Positions 1 to 12,450 of a stretch of 64,000 nucleotides of DNA are shown here, piece by piece. Position numbers and translations under genes: made by a program. The stretch is from Pyxicephalus adspersus. Taxonomy: Eukaryota > Chordata > Amphibia > Anura > Pyxicephalidae. The notes below the pieces were generated by a model. It did no database searches. It was given only the letters and a program-made list of their open reading frames with translations, and was not told the DNA's origin. The stretch lies in the NCBI RefSeq assembly GCF_032062135.1, contig NC_092858.1, forward strand, positions 164,300,200 to 164,364,199, read 5' to 3'. Position 1 is the first letter of the stretch. Every line of letters starts with the position of its first letter.

Positions 1-2465
1 CATCAACATAAAGAGATCGATCAGGTGTGTTCCATACTGATAAGAAGGAAAAAGATAGGAAAAGAAAACAGTGAGATGAGCTCATTACCAGTCACAGTCT
101 GGGGAGAGAAAAGACTTGTAAGTATGAACTAACTGTATCGGACTGGATGGACAAAGATACAAATCCTTAACCAATGAACACACCTCTCATATATGTATTT
201 CATCTGTGTGTCTTTCTGGAGTTAAACTTTAAAGCTTCTATTCCATTTTCCAGTAATATATTGTTCTGAAGCAATCTAGCTATAGCCAGTTCCTTTAGGA
301 GGCATTTCCCTTTTTTCACAGCTTCTACCGTTAAGAATTAATGTTACAGCCAGAAATTAAAAAAAACATTTTTGGCCAAGAACTTGTGTATTTTGTGGCT
401 ATACTTCAGGGAAATACACAAAAAAAAGGTATAAGTGAGGATTTGGGTGGAACAAAAATTGAGAGCTTCAAAAGCCAAGGGTCCTTTAATTCTGTTCATC
501 TAATAATGTGATCGAGCCCATTGTTCCAGCTAGCACAGACACACATCTGACCACACTTTTCTACTTCGCATTTAGGCTGGACAGTGTTGTCTTATTTACG
601 TCTCCAGCCTACAAATTATATGATGAAGATTTATCACCACATTGATAGGGCTTTTACTATCTAACCTTTTTTATGTCTGATACTCATTTGTATTACTTAA
701 CCTAATAGACCTACACTCATTTTTTTATTACTATGGCCAACAGGTTTCTTTAAAAAGTACATGTACTTAAAAAATTATCCTGTTTCACTTCCTTGTAAAG
801 TCTGAAATATTCCAACCTCCCACTCCAAAGATTCATACTTATGAATATTCTGAAAGTTGTGGCGCCTTCCCATTGTGTACATGCAACCACCAGCTGGATA
901 GATGTCCATGGGCTTTACTGGGCAGATGACCAAAAAAATAAAGATAAGGTTTTAGGACCCCTTAGATCTCAGTAACTAATAATCTCTGGAGGGTTACTTT
1001 TGGTCAAGGGAGGTTAGTGGGGAGGAAACAGGATACCTGTAATTTGATAATTAAAAAGTAGACCTTCTCATTCTCAAATTTTACTCCTACCTATTCACAT
1101 TTCAGGGAGACTCTGGTAGCTTTCCCAATTTCGCAATTGAAAGTCTTCTGGCTGGGCTCTGCACCTTTCTGTGCATTCAGGAAACAATCGTTCCATAAGT
1201 ATAAGTGGAGAAAATGTGGAGGCCAGCCAAACTTTTTTATGGAGAGGCTGTGTGGCCTCCTCTGGTTGCACTGCAAATAACTCCATGGAATATGGACAGG
1301 TAAGAGTAAGACTAGAGGGTGTTGGTGGGCATGGGAGCAGGGAAGGGCACCTTTTTAGAGAATAACTGCTAAAAGTGCTTAAGATATTGTCACCTGAGAC
1401 TCACTGACTCCTGCTGCATCTTTAGTATTTAACTAAATTTGTTAGCCTCTGGAGTCTTGTTGCATGTAGATTTAGTCCAAAGTTCTTTATTGTCTTCCAT
1501 CAGCGTTCCCCATTTATCACTCCCATTCTATATAGCAGAATTGCACCAAATATGACACATATTGCTTGGTTCAGTTTTATTTAGATAACCTTTCCAACTT
1601 TTCCAAACTGTTTTTCAGCTTGCCATTTAGCAATGGTCTAATATTTCCTGCACTGGCCTTGGTGATCTCATCCGTAAGTACACAGTTGTACATTGTGTAT
1701 CATCCTAAGAGTGATGTGTTCTGCACAGAAGGTTCTCTTATAGTAAACAGGTTAGGTAAACACTGAACAATAGCTTATAATTGGTCTGCTGATCTGTGAA
1801 TGCTGTTGCAAAAATTCCACTCTCAGGAAATACAATCATTCATCCTAGCGCTGTGCCCCTTGCTGAGATCTCATTACTAGCAACAGGACATGTCAAAATA
1901 TGACATACTTAACTCCTACTTCAAGGTAGAAGAGGTTCATTTAAACAAATATACAGTGCAGTACTAGCTTGTTCTGAGTGTCAGAAGCAAAACAGATGGG
2001 AAATTCCTGGGAATTGCTTTTATAGCTTGGTCATCTGCTATGATAGGTAAGGGCAGCCCATAAAAGTGCTAGATTTTACAGAACCATGAAAAATAAATGA
2101 TTCAATAGTCCAGTTAGGTTATTTCTTCAGTAAACAACTAAAGACGTCTTTTTAATTTGTGCCATGCATTTTCCCTTTATCTTTTTTTTTGTTTGTTTCT
2201 TGCAAGAGGAATGCTCTAAAAGGCTGGCTGGCTGTGGAACATGTGTACAGCTACTGAAGTCATAATTTTGTCTATGCATGCTTGGACCTTTTAGGATTTA
2301 GAATTCATGTAGACAGGCATTCACACCCAATGCAGCCTTTTTTATAATGCAAGTGCTTAAATGAATAATTGACAAGGAAAACCTACATTGGACCTGCTTT
2401 CCTCACAATTCCCATGCATCTCAATAGGACATGCTGCATCCATGGAAACTCTAATATATGTTAGG
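1..2465. other. Intergenic, nothing recognised
   Basis: AT-rich sequence without a coding region that I can support; open frames are under 70 codons and resemble no known protein. A frame at 1171-1310 is followed by a donor-like GGACAG/GTAAGAG, but its translation has no family resemblance, so it is not called an exon. Confidence 0.5.
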
Positions 2466-2631
2466 AAGTGTTCAGACAGAAATTCTTTTAACCTGAATGG
2501 AAAGAAATTGTAGACGGGTGGCAGCCTTTTTTATTGTAACCCAGCTCTTTAGCAATTACCCAAAACAGCTGGGTGGTTACTAAAAAGTGCCGGTTGGTGC
2601 GCCTGGCTAAAGGGGGCTGGGGAAAACACTG
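2466..2631 (+). mobile_element. hAT-like MITE, family A, copy 1
   Basis: About 166 bp, sharing its body (AAATTGTAGRCRGGTGGCAG, then a GGTGCGCC block and CTGGGGARAACACTG at the end) with copies at 48323-48485 and 52396-52557. The third copy has the clearest ends, CAGTGTTC and GAACACTG, which are inverted and typical of hAT elements. The left end is degraded here. It carries no coding sequence. Confidence 0.6.
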
Positions 2632-2721
2632 GTGAAGCTACTTCTCTCTAATGTAGGATAGATGTCCTAATGACCAATGTCACCAAGACAGAAAGTTGGG
2701 AATATTTTGGGACTGTCTGGA

Positions 2722-3045
2722 CTCTAGAGCAGTGGTCGCCAACCAGTGGTCCCCAAGAAAATTTTGGTGGTCCATGGCTCTGGCTGGTACCGAAGGACCT
2801 CGCTGGGGGGTGCACCGGCCAGAGCGGCGGACCATGTTCTCCATATGGATCACAGGCTCAGGGCGGTGGATGGGTTGTGTCTCAGGCTCAGACCTTCGAT
2901 GAGAGAGTGGGCGAGTTCTGGCATCATGACATCACTCTGGGGGAAGTTTCTTCCCCTTTAAATGACATATTTTGTATGCGCATTTTGGAGTCCATGAAAT
3001 TAGTGGTCCGTGATCCCCGAAAGGTTGGCGACCATTGCTCTAGAG
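2722..3045. mobile_element. Non-autonomous hAT element with intact 8-bp target duplication
   Basis: A 308-bp element (2730-3037) starts CAGTGGTCGCCAACC and ends GGTTGGCGACCATTG, a near-perfect inverted terminal repeat. It is flanked on both sides by the 8-bp duplication CTCTAGAG (2722-2729 and 3038-3045). An 8-bp duplication with CAGTGG-type ends is diagnostic of the hAT superfamily. Open frames crossing it are not genes. Confidence 0.85.
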
Positions 3046-3375
3046 CAAGAGAAGAATATCCCAATACTATGGTGGGGCTTCCTCCCCCTTCCAGGACAAG
3101 AAGTGGATATCTTCCAAGGAGGACAAAGATAGCAACAAGTAAACTGATATGGGTGTTAAAGCTTCTCTACTGTATCCAAACTAAAAGAAAGGTTTTTGCT
3201 ATATGTACACTTTACTCTTTTTACTGAGGGTTCACCAACAATTGTGCATTTACTATAGATGCATCAGTAAGTACACTAAACAACAAATAACCATTTTGAC
3301 TATAATGTTGTTATATATGTCCAAAAATAGAGCAATTTCAGTTTGTTGGTGCTCATCAGGACAGAATCTTTGTCA
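3046..3375. other. Spacer, nothing recognised
   Basis: Single-copy AT-rich sequence between two DNA transposons; no coding or RNA signal seen. Confidence 0.5.
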
Positions 3376-3860
3376 TACAGTTGACATTCAAAAATCCGGC
3401 CTTCAATAATTTTCCGGCATGGATTTCGGAGCGCATTTTCATATTTCTGGAGGCGCTGTTTATGTTTTGATGGTGCTGTACCCCAGAATCAGATGTTAGG
3501 TCTTGCTTTTCCTCCATAAAATGAAGCTGTTCCTGTTGCTGAGGATGCTGTTACTGTCAGTCATGAAGATGATCATCCTGACAGCCTATCTGCTATTTGG
3601 CTTCTTTTCGAGGATACAGTAATGAAAAAAATTTGGAGGAACTATTTTGTTTAATTAAACTAAAATTCTGTAAAACTGTTTTATTTAGTTGGTATTCATT
3701 AAAATTAAAATTTCATTTTCTTTTCGTTTAGTGTCATTTTATTTAGTGTTATTTCATTTTAATATATACAGCATATATAACCCTCAAAAATCTGAAATTT
3801 TCGAAAACCAGCCACACCTCAGGTCCGAAGGTTGCCGGATTTTTGAACCTGTACACTGTA
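3376..3860. mobile_element. pogo/Tigger-like mariner-superfamily element
   Basis: A 481-bp element (3378-3858) flanked by TA dinucleotides. The left end reads CAGTTGACATTCAAAAATCC; the right end, reversed, reads CAGTGTACAGGTTCAAAAATCC. A TA target site and a CAGT start fit the Tc1/mariner/pogo superfamily, and the CAGTTGAC start resembles Tigger ends. It is too short to encode a transposase and is presumably an internally deleted copy. Confidence 0.65.
3520..3654 (+). pseudogene. Possible transposase C-terminal remnant
   Basis: Inside the Tigger-like element, a short open stretch between an in-frame TAA at 3517 and TAA at 3652 encodes an acidic segment (including SHEDDHPDSLSAIWLLFED). An acidic C-terminal tail is compatible with a pogo/Tigger transposase remnant. 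It could equally be chance. Confidence 0.25.
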
Positions 3861-4119
3861 CCTCAAGATCATTGTAAAATCAATGAGCTATCACCATTAG
3901 CACCTGCACCAAGGCCTGTTTTTTAGACCTTTAGGCTGTTATAGAGCCATATTTCTGCATTGTGACCTATCTGCAAAAATGCTTCTACAGAATTGCTTTG
4001 CATACCCAGTCAGAATTGTGGTAAACTCTTAAGGTGTGTTTATGTTAGCTGTAAATTGAACTTACAAGCCCTCAAATGAATAAAGTCATTACTATTTATC
4101 TGTGTAGCAACATGACATT

Positions 4120-4322
4120 GGTAGTTATTATTACTGGTTATTATTGGTTATTGTTAAACTGTATTTATAATGCACCAACATATTATGCAGCGCTGTACAA
4201 TAAATAGGGGGTGCAAATTACAAACAGATACTGACAGTGAGACTGGAGGAGGAGAGGACCCTGTCCTGAAGAGCTTACAATCTAAGAGGTAAGGGAAGTA
4301 GCACACAATAGGAGGGGGGTAC
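4120..4322 (-). mobile_element. Non-LTR retrotransposon 3' tail, copy 1
   Basis: Reverse-oriented copy of a tail found eight times in the window. In element orientation it runs AGATTGTAAGCTCTTC...GGGCAGGGTCCTCTCC...CTGTATTTGCAACCCC...TGTACAGCGCTG...ATATGTTGGTGC...AAATACAGT, ending in a simple ATT/TAA run. The long copy at 20023-20310 links this tail to a reverse-transcriptase C-terminus. Confidence 0.7.
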
Positions 4323-4872
4323 AATGGCTCTTCCCCTGGCTGTAAAGAATAGTAAGAATTAGTTCTGTTTAAGCAGTTAGTTCTTCCCTGTTGTATAGTT
4401 TTGTTTGTTCCTTGTTTGTTCCTGTATGAGGAAAATGGTGGCAGGAATTGAGATAAGTAACTTGTCTCAGCCATATTTTAGAGAAGGTCATGATAAATAT
4501 GACACGTCTGGAAAACTGTACTCTAATGGACGCATTCCTTACAGATGAGCTGGGACCCACATCCTCCTGTAAAGTGTACATTGCTTTGTAGTTTATTGGC
4601 AAAACATGTCAAAATAAAAAGCATTTTTTAAATATGCAGGGTTAACTCGTCACACAAATTATTTTTATTTTCATTAAAAGATGAAAACAGAAATAGAACA
4701 TGGTTAATGTGCTAGAGACCAGGAGCTTGAAAAAAGAGCCTATTGATAGGATACAGAGACAACCAATTTTTAGGTTTGACCAAACTCATACCGAATCATG
4801 CCATTGTTTTAAAACAAACAGGTGGCATATGTATGCCTGCCTGTTAAAGGGCACAGGAAAAGACTGGTGATA

Positions 4873-5403
4873 AGGGAATTTTCACAAAAGAGTGAAGAAA
4901 CTGTTTTTTTTTATTTTAATTGCTTGTAATAATATTCAAGTGATTCATACAGCAAAACCAATCAGTGGTGGATACATTTAATGGTCATAAGTGGCCATCC
5001 CCATTTCTTCATGGGATAAAGAACCAGTAGACTGGTCAACTGAACACTCCTTCAGCAGCTGTGTCTTTACACAATTTACCCCTGAGTTCCATGGAGCCCT
5101 CTTTCCTATAAAAAATTTCTGTTCTTACTCTGACGTAACTTGTATGGTCACCAAATAATAATGTTCTCAACAAATGCAAAACGCGTCAGGACACAGGCCG
5201 TTAACCTGGCCTCTATTTGCTAAATTTACACTTATGTATAGTCTACTGGTCCTTTAACTCATGAAGTAATGGAGATTGCCACTTATGACCATTCAATGTA
5301 TTCACCACTGATTGTTTTGCTGTATGAGTCACTTGAATTTTAACACAACCAATTACTACTTAAAAAAAAACCCAGTTTCTTATCTCCTTTGTGAAAAATT
5401 CTG
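4873..5403. mobile_element. MITE with long (~170 bp) terminal inverted repeats
   Basis: The left arm (4873-5043) and the reversed right arm (about 5235-5403) match over about 170 bp. Shared blocks include CAAGTGAYTCATACAGCAAA, AATGGTCATAAGTGGC and ACCAGTAGACT. The unpaired centre carries AAAACGCGTCAGGACA. The ACGCGT motif in the centre of a long inverted repeat recurs at 18163-18807. No coding capacity. Confidence 0.7.
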
Positions 5404-6026
5404 TATGTTACCAATTAATTGGGGTGGCAGTATTCATGACTAATTAGGAGGAAGATTGGTATTCCTTTTCTATGAATGGTGATATAGGATGTTGTAAGAT
5501 TGTCTAAATAAGTTTTGAGTGGTCGGTCTTCTCTGCAGGTTGAGAAATACGTTGCTCATGAACAAATAAGTTGGAATGTGTGGAGTGGTGTGGTATAGTA
5601 CTTGAAGACCTGGAAAAGATGAAGAACTCTCCTGGGAGGTCAGTGGATTAAACAGAGCCATGTAGTTAGGATTCGGGATCCGCCAACCCAGAGTATTATG
5701 GCATGTGCTCCTTCCAAGAGTTTATTTCCATTTGTAGAGCTTCGGCATGAGTGGCTTCTGAAGAAAAATGGAGAAAAATTCTGGCTCTGTCCTACCAAAT
5801 GAATATTTTTTGCTTCTATAAGGCCTGTAGACTCTGCCATAAGGAACAACATGGATTAACATCAAAAGGGTCTACATTTTTTTTTTATAATATTTTAATC
5901 ATAAAGTATATATCTTGAAAAGCAAAAGGGAATCCATACAAGGGGCAACCAAAAAGGACCCCTATATTGGTAATTAGCTCACATACAAAGCAATGCTTGG
6001 TAAATGGCTCAAAAAAGTCTTACAAT
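5404..6026. other. Spacer, nothing recognised
   Basis: No gene, RNA or clear repeat recognised; open frames are short and unrelated to known families. Confidence 0.5.
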
Positions 6027-6245
6027 GAGCCTGGTTTGTTAAAAAATCTCTGAGACTGGAGAAGAGAGACTATCAATGGAATGGTCCGGAAAAAATTGGA
6101 ATGGATCTGGTCAACAATTGAAAACATTTGCCACTTATTGGCAAATGATTTTTTAAGAAATCCATTCCAGGTTTAATGGGTGACCCAGGTTCTCCCATGA
6201 TAGTCTATCTTCCCCAGACCTGGAGAGCTTTATTAAACTAGGCCC
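6027..6245. mobile_element. Fold-back MITE family M, copy 1
   Basis: About 220-bp near-palindrome. Family consensus ends are GGGCCTGATTTATTAAAGCT and the reverse, with inner blocks CTCCAAGGCTGGAGAGGATA, GGGTGATCCAGCAAACCTGG and a central GCAAATAGCAAATGA. This copy is diverged (GAGCCTGG start, TAGGCCC end). Seven copies lie in the window. Confidence 0.8.
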
Positions 6246-8951
6246 ATGGGGTAAAAGTGATTTACATTATGTTATTGCCTAGGTATATTCCTATGGCAGG
6301 CATAAGAAATGTCAGAGCGGCCCTGTAAGAGTAACCTACAAATTTAAAAAGAATTTGCAAAGTTTGGTCATATCATAACTTTTCCACTCTGAAAACAGTC
6401 CAGATGTAGACCTAGAAAACAATGCCAATACATTTATAACTTTTTTTCCTAGTATATATCTGAGTTGTTTTATAAGCACGCACAGAGAACAGTGCCACAG
6501 GGACCCAAGTTCAGTCCATTAGTATAACAATTCCTGGCTTTCACAGTGACTGGACCTGGTAACTGAAGACCTTTTCATATGCAATGCCAAGGGTTCTGCA
6601 AGGGCTTCTGGGAATCACAAGCTGCCAAGATTGGTCATTCTGTAATTTAAAACAATGTTTTTCAATCGTATTTTATTATGGGCCCCTTTATAACAAGAGA
6701 TAATTGCCAGGTGCCCGCTGGTGCATGTCACCTAATACAAAGTATCCAAAAATTGCACAGGTATTGTCTTTTCACTTTGCTAAATTTATGGATTGTAAAG
6801 AGCAATTTAGGTTTTTAAATGATGAATATATATATTTATTCCTAACACAATGCAACATCAGAAATTTATATTATTCGTATTCTCAAACCTAAAGTGAATT
6901 TTAGAAAAAAATTAAAAGGTGAATTAGGAAGTTCTGAGGTGAAAGAGCACCTAATGATAACAGGACTTTAAAGGCCACTCACTATACGTATAATAAAATC
7001 CACTTTATTGTAAACAATTAAAATTGTATTAAAATCATAAAATCCAGTAAAACTCACATAACAGCAGATCTCTTATTGGGGTGTCCTACAAGAGGTTGCA
7101 CCCACTCAAATGTCTCTAGGCATTTCGCGGATATATCCGCTTCTTCAGGAGAGTTGAGAGCTATGATTATACCAGAAATATATATATATTCTATATGCCA
7201 AAGTACAATAAAAAATATATAATTTAATATACATCCAAAATCATACATATACCTGGTTTTGGTATGTAGCAACCCTGAACAAAAGCTGAAAAAACGAGGT
7301 AGGTATCTGGTATAAAAAAAATTTGCAAGGAACTAGGTTTTTGTGGCAACTCTGTTCTGCCAAAAAAACTTGCCCCGTGCTCTTCTGAATTGTGCTTTTC
7401 CTGTCCACACTGCCATGTGAATGGGACAAGGCATAAATGCTGGGGTTCATTTAACTCATGGAAAAGTTAAAAGTATTTTTTAAAAGAATCCTGCCTATTA
7501 AAGCCTGTCTATCCCTCCACTCTATCACATAATTGTGCAAAAGTTCTTTTATCAATAACTATCCAATAGCCAAAGAGGAGCATTGGAGGACCCAACTAGA
7601 TCCTGGGCCTGTCACTGATTGGAGAGGGCACACTAGAAGGTGAGTGAGCCGTAAGGTAAACTAATACGCTGTGTGACCGATTGCACGTTGTGTTAAGAGC
7701 CCTCCCTGTGGATTTTAGTTTCAAAAGCAAATAGAACTAAAGTGAAGAGCAAAGGAACAAAATTAACAACTGGAAAATTGCTCAGGTCCTCCTTTTGGCA
7801 GTTCTAGCTGGGAAGCATAGGAAAGGTAAGCATGTGTCGCCAGTACATGGAGTACATGAAATCATGTTGGTTGCAACAAGACTAGAATATACATTATAGG
7901 TCAAGGTCAAGTGCAAGTGATCAGCTACCAGCCCTTAGTACTACAAGAATTTATACAACTGCATCTCCTGCCTGTCCCTTGCCCATTGGCAAATGAAAAC
8001 TTGGCAAGTAATTATAGAATGTATCATTTTACATTTTGTGGTTTTAAAATTGTCAGAGGAAATCTTTAAATACTTAAGTAGTTAATTTTCCTTGTGCTAT
8101 TTCCTTATATTTCAAACAAGTCAAGCAAGGGGTACATAATTGCAAAATTTACCATGACATACGAAGAAACACTTGTACAGGACATGGCTTGCTGGAAGCT
8201 GCTGAACAAGACAAGTTAATAGGAATTTTGGACACAAATTCATCTGCGCATCACACCATTGGAAATTGGCCACCTAGTGCCATCGGTATTCAGGGCTATC
8301 CTGGACACATGGCGGTTCACATTCCTTGCAGAAAATGCAGTATGCAAGCAGTCAGGGCTCTGGGGGAGCTGTCACTCCTCAGCAAATCGTGCTGAGAGCT
8401 TCACATAATCTGGATTCATGGAATGTTCATGCTCTATTGACACTTGCCTGGGCTCAGCCAGACAGAAAATCCCAGTAGAAACCTATCTAAGGTGAAAGCA
8501 AACTCTTCCTGGCTGCCAGTGAAAGTTCCCCCTACTATGTAACCTAAGTGTCTTGGAAAAGCAACTGAACAAAAGGAGGAAAAATGTCATTTCCCTGCAG
8601 TGACTCAATCTCAGGTTTATCTGTTAACCGTTTCCCAACCTGGAGACAAGACACGTCTCTTAAACATGTACACAGGGAAGCAGAGGAAAGCTTCATGGTG
8701 CACAAGCCGGACAAAGAAACATATTGTTTTCTCCAATTTTTGCCATTCACTTTTCCTTTCCATTGCTCTGATTAGTTGCTGGGAGCAATACCTGGTACTT
8801 CGAGGTATGGAGGGGCATGTCTGACTTGTGATTGGCCCACATAGAAACACAGAGAGGCCTTAGCTATGTGAAAGCTCTAAACAAAGGGGTGGGACTGAAG
8901 TGAACCTGTTGCTTTTCCATGCATTAAAACAGAACAACATTTTTATCTTTA
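6246..8951. other. Intergenic, mostly unassigned
   Basis: No exon recognised. At 7117-7152 the sequence GGCATTTCGCGGATATATCC followed by GCTTCTTCAGGAG resembles the GACGCGTTTCGCGG...CTTCTTCTGGAG block at 21550-21590, suggesting a dispersed repeat whose limits I cannot define. Confidence 0.45.
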
Positions 8952-9270
8952 GTGTTATTATTAACCAGTATTTATTTAGTGCCAACATTATATGCATAGC
9001 TTTACAAAGTCCAGTCATAGCATTAACTGTTCCTCAAAGGGGCTCACAACCTACTGTCTCGATCATAGGCATATGTCATTACCACAGTCTGAGGTCACTT
9101 AACCAAACTGCATGTTATTGGTATGTTCGAAGAAACCAGGACTCCCAGGGGAAACACACAGAAAAACACAGGGAGAACATGCAAACCTAGGAGTGTCCTG
9201 GCCAGAATTTAAACCTCTGAACTAGCGCTGCAAAGGCAAAAGTGCTAACCACTGAGCCAACCATGCTGCC
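8952..9270 (-). mobile_element. tRNA-derived SINE, near full length
   Basis: Read on the minus strand it starts GGCAGCATGGTTGGCTCAGT, an RNA polymerase III A-box-like head. It continues through a body (TTCTCCCTGTGTTTTTCTGT, CATGCAGTTTGGTTAA, TGTGAGCCCCTTTGAGGAAC) and ends in a tail resembling TGTACAGCGCTG...TATAAATACTG plus a TAA-rich run. The tail matches the LINE tails in this window. Other copies: 14712-14970 and 36484-36738. Confidence 0.75.
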
Positions 9271-12200
9271 TGCAAAGTTGTTTTTGTTCTTTGGGTGTCC
9301 TCAGGTACTGATACAGCGGATTTCAGAATCTGAACTGTCTAATCATGCTTTAAAGGGTCTGGGCAAGGACAATAGTACCAAACCAGCAGTGGGGTAAAAG
9401 AAAGTTGGGTAGATGGGGACAACTTTAGCACTAGAGAAACAAAATAGTATATCACGCCAAAGGTTGGGTCCAGGTTGTTGTCCAGCCGTTCTTCAGAAAA
9501 TACTTAAGAAGACAACGTCTGGTAAGGTCAGAGAATGTTATATTTGTATCATGAAATTGATAAGAAAACACAGCTTCATGGACAAGACCAAACTTCCCTA
9601 GGCAATGAAATACATGGACAGACTAATCTCCTGGTGTGCCTATCTATAGAGTAGGCATGTCCATGGCAGGGAGTGGATCAGAGGGTATAAGAGAAATCAC
9701 AACTGCATGAAAATGTCCAGATATTCTGTTTGTTTGAGGCTTCTCTGTACAGCAAAAGCTTTATTTCCTCCTCCTGCAGCTCCAGGAAGGATTTGGAGAT
9801 ATACTTGATATAACAATGGCACGAGTAGTATTTGGGCACAATGTACCATTGGGGAAATTTCACTTCCAGTCCCAGAGGTGCAACAGAAAGTAAGTAAATC
9901 TATTAAAGTAAGGTGGATTTCTATCCAAAAACAGATGCCCCCATTTAAGATTTGCCCTAACCACTTTTTCTGAAGACATATGTTAGTAATCCTTTTAATT
10001 TCTGTCTGGGTGGCAGTGGTCATCATACAAATAGGAAAGGGTGGAGGGGATGTTGAATCCCTTCAATGGATCACTTAATCGGATTTAGATTTGGATTACG
10101 CTCAAGGGGAGCAGCATGCTGCTGTGTGGGTGTCAGGTCCTGTAAATCACGGTCAATGTCCAGGTTATGGCCATGACCAGCCATTGTTGTAACCTCTCAA
10201 TGTGACTTTCTACAAAGTTACAAGGTTGCAGTCTTATGACTGTTGGAAAGGAGATTGGAGAATTGTTCATCTTACCTGCAGCAAGCAGGCTGTTGCTCAT
10301 CCCATTCTAGACAAAGTCTCTGGAAGCTGAACCTAACATACCTCACCTTGCTCCATCACGGGCACAACAGAAATCAGTTCTTTTACATGTTCGAGATCTT
10401 CAGCCATCATGATTTGCCAGATTGGAATGGCGTGACTCTTGCATACGTGCAAAGGGGTTCATTCATCCCTTATACCCAGATATGCCAGGGATGCCATGGA
10501 GCTTCAAAAAGGTTGTGAAAAGACAGATACATATGCCTATAGGTCCATTATCATTATTATTTTTCCAAAAGAACTCTTTCATCTTGACAATCACATACAC
10601 CTTTATGATGGCCCTTGAATTCCTTGGGAGTAGTAGAAATCCATTGGAGAGATTTTCCCTCATGTCCTATTGGGGAAATCTCCTCAATGGACACAGAGAG
10701 CAATAAAACCATGACAAAGACTCTAACTCCTTCCAACTTTATCCAAAATAAAATAAATAGTTTTGGATGGAGTTGTTAAGATAATTTTATACTCAATATG
10801 AAAGAAATGAATTAAATTAGGCAGAGTTATTACATTCTACTCACCTAAATCCTATAAAACAACCAAATAATGAACATAGTAATGTGCCACTGCCAAGAGT
10901 TTCAGCTGGTGACGCCCTGTGCCCACGCGTCTAACTCCTTTCCATCAACACAGACTTATTATTATTGTACCGCACCGCCGCGTCAAGGCAAAAGCCTTCA
11001 GCTTCAGAGATTTCAGAGTATGAATCACAGACCTTTGAGGGTCTGTGAATTGTAAGAGGTATTATAAAGGAAGCTTCACAAAAGACAGGAGTAAACAATT
11101 CAATGTGTTCTCCACCACCGTCCTTTATATGTTTGCGGTATTATATACTGGGGGATTGGATTAGGGATACTTACAGCTATTTGGGCCTTTGTATTAGTAG
11201 ATGAATTTGGTCTTTTGATATTGAATGATTAAATATAAAACTGATGCATACGGAGAAATGCACAATGGATGGCAAGTAGCAAAATATTGCAACGTAGGGT
11301 AAATGGAACACTAGAAAAAATGCTTACTAAGTCTTAAAAATAGTATATTGAATAATCATCTATACGGTATACACAAATATGAGAAATGCTATATCAAGTG
11401 TACGTGAGTTGTGGTTTTGGCCACTATGTCGGAGCATGACACAGTAGTGACGTAGCGGTGGACATGCCATACAACACACCAGGAAGTATCAGGTAGAAGC
11501 AGTACCTGTGACTCTGCAACAAAGTGAAGATTGGAATTGTTGCTCACCAGAAATAGGATGCCCCACCTCTGAAAAGGCCAAGTAGCTTCAAATAGTTTCA
11601 ATACTTTGATTTGATGGCTTAGTACAAGCATGGAGATTAACAAAGTTAGAGTTGAAGTTGAGTAGTTTTTGATATAGTGGGGAAGGACTCACATTTTCGA
11701 TACAGCCATCCTTGGCAACAACAATGCCACTGGTACAGGAAATTAGGAAAAATCTCTAATATGCACTAAGACAGCAATAAATAATAATGTTTAAGCATAT
11801 AAGCATATAGAAAGCTAATCCTAATCAACTTTTTATTGCTGTGTTCTTTGCAGATTTCCATTTGCTTCCTTTCTGTTTTATAATAACTTTGTTCTTGGGA
11901 CAGGAAGTAAGGAAAGATCCAGACGCAAATACAAACCTTAAAGAACTTATGTACTCTGTACAAATCAAAATGTTTGATTAGAGTTACAGCTTCATCTTAT
12001 TTTTGCATGTTTTACTAGCTTTTACTGGAGATTACAAGTGGCTATTTCAACACATATTATTAAATTGTGCAAGTAAACTGCGGTTGCATGGAAGACCTGA
12101 CGTGTCCCCTTTAGGACCCTTTAAAGATCATGGCTTGTCCAACTGCAATACATCTAGATAATTGTACAAATGGTCCCACACCAAGGGAGGATCTGATTCC

Positions 12201-12305
12201 AATGAGTTTATTAAAGTGATAAATTACAGTAAGATATGAGGAATCAGAAGACTGCAATGCTGAATGAGCTGGTAAGTTGAAACATGAAAGATAGGAGGAC
12301 ATGAT
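9271..12305. other. Intergenic, no gene recognised
   Basis: No supportable coding sequence. An imperfect hairpin at 10641-10690 (CCATTGGAGAGATTTTCCC against GGGGAAATCTCCTCAATGG) and a second short inverted repeat around TCCAAAA...TTTTGGA (10742-10769) suggest an old MITE here. The longest open frame (9697-10026, minus) has no recognisable similarity. Confidence 0.45.
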
Positions 12306-12450
12306 CCTTTTAGATTGTAAGCTCTTCTGGGCAGGGTCCTCTCCTTCTCCTGTTTCACTGTCTGTGTCTGTCTATCATTTGCAACCCTATTTAATGTACA
12401 GCGCTGTGTATTATGTTGGTTCTATATAAATACTGTTTAATAATAATTAA
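12306..12450 (+). mobile_element. Non-LTR retrotransposon 3' tail, copy 2
   Basis: Plus-strand copy: TTAGATTGTAAGCTCTTCTG, GGGCAGGGTCCTCTCC, CTGTCTGTGTCTGTC, TGCAACCCTATTTAATGTAC, AGCGCTGTGTATTATGTTGG, TATATAAATACTG, then a TAA-rich end. Confidence 0.75.

Noticed and set aside
1171..1310. Possible exon ending at a good donor (GGACAG/GTAAGAG)
   Set aside because: Translation is not recognisable and no partner exon was found.
2670..3227. 185-codon plus-strand open frame
   Set aside because: Runs through a non-autonomous hAT element with an intact 8-bp target duplication; no transposase similarity.
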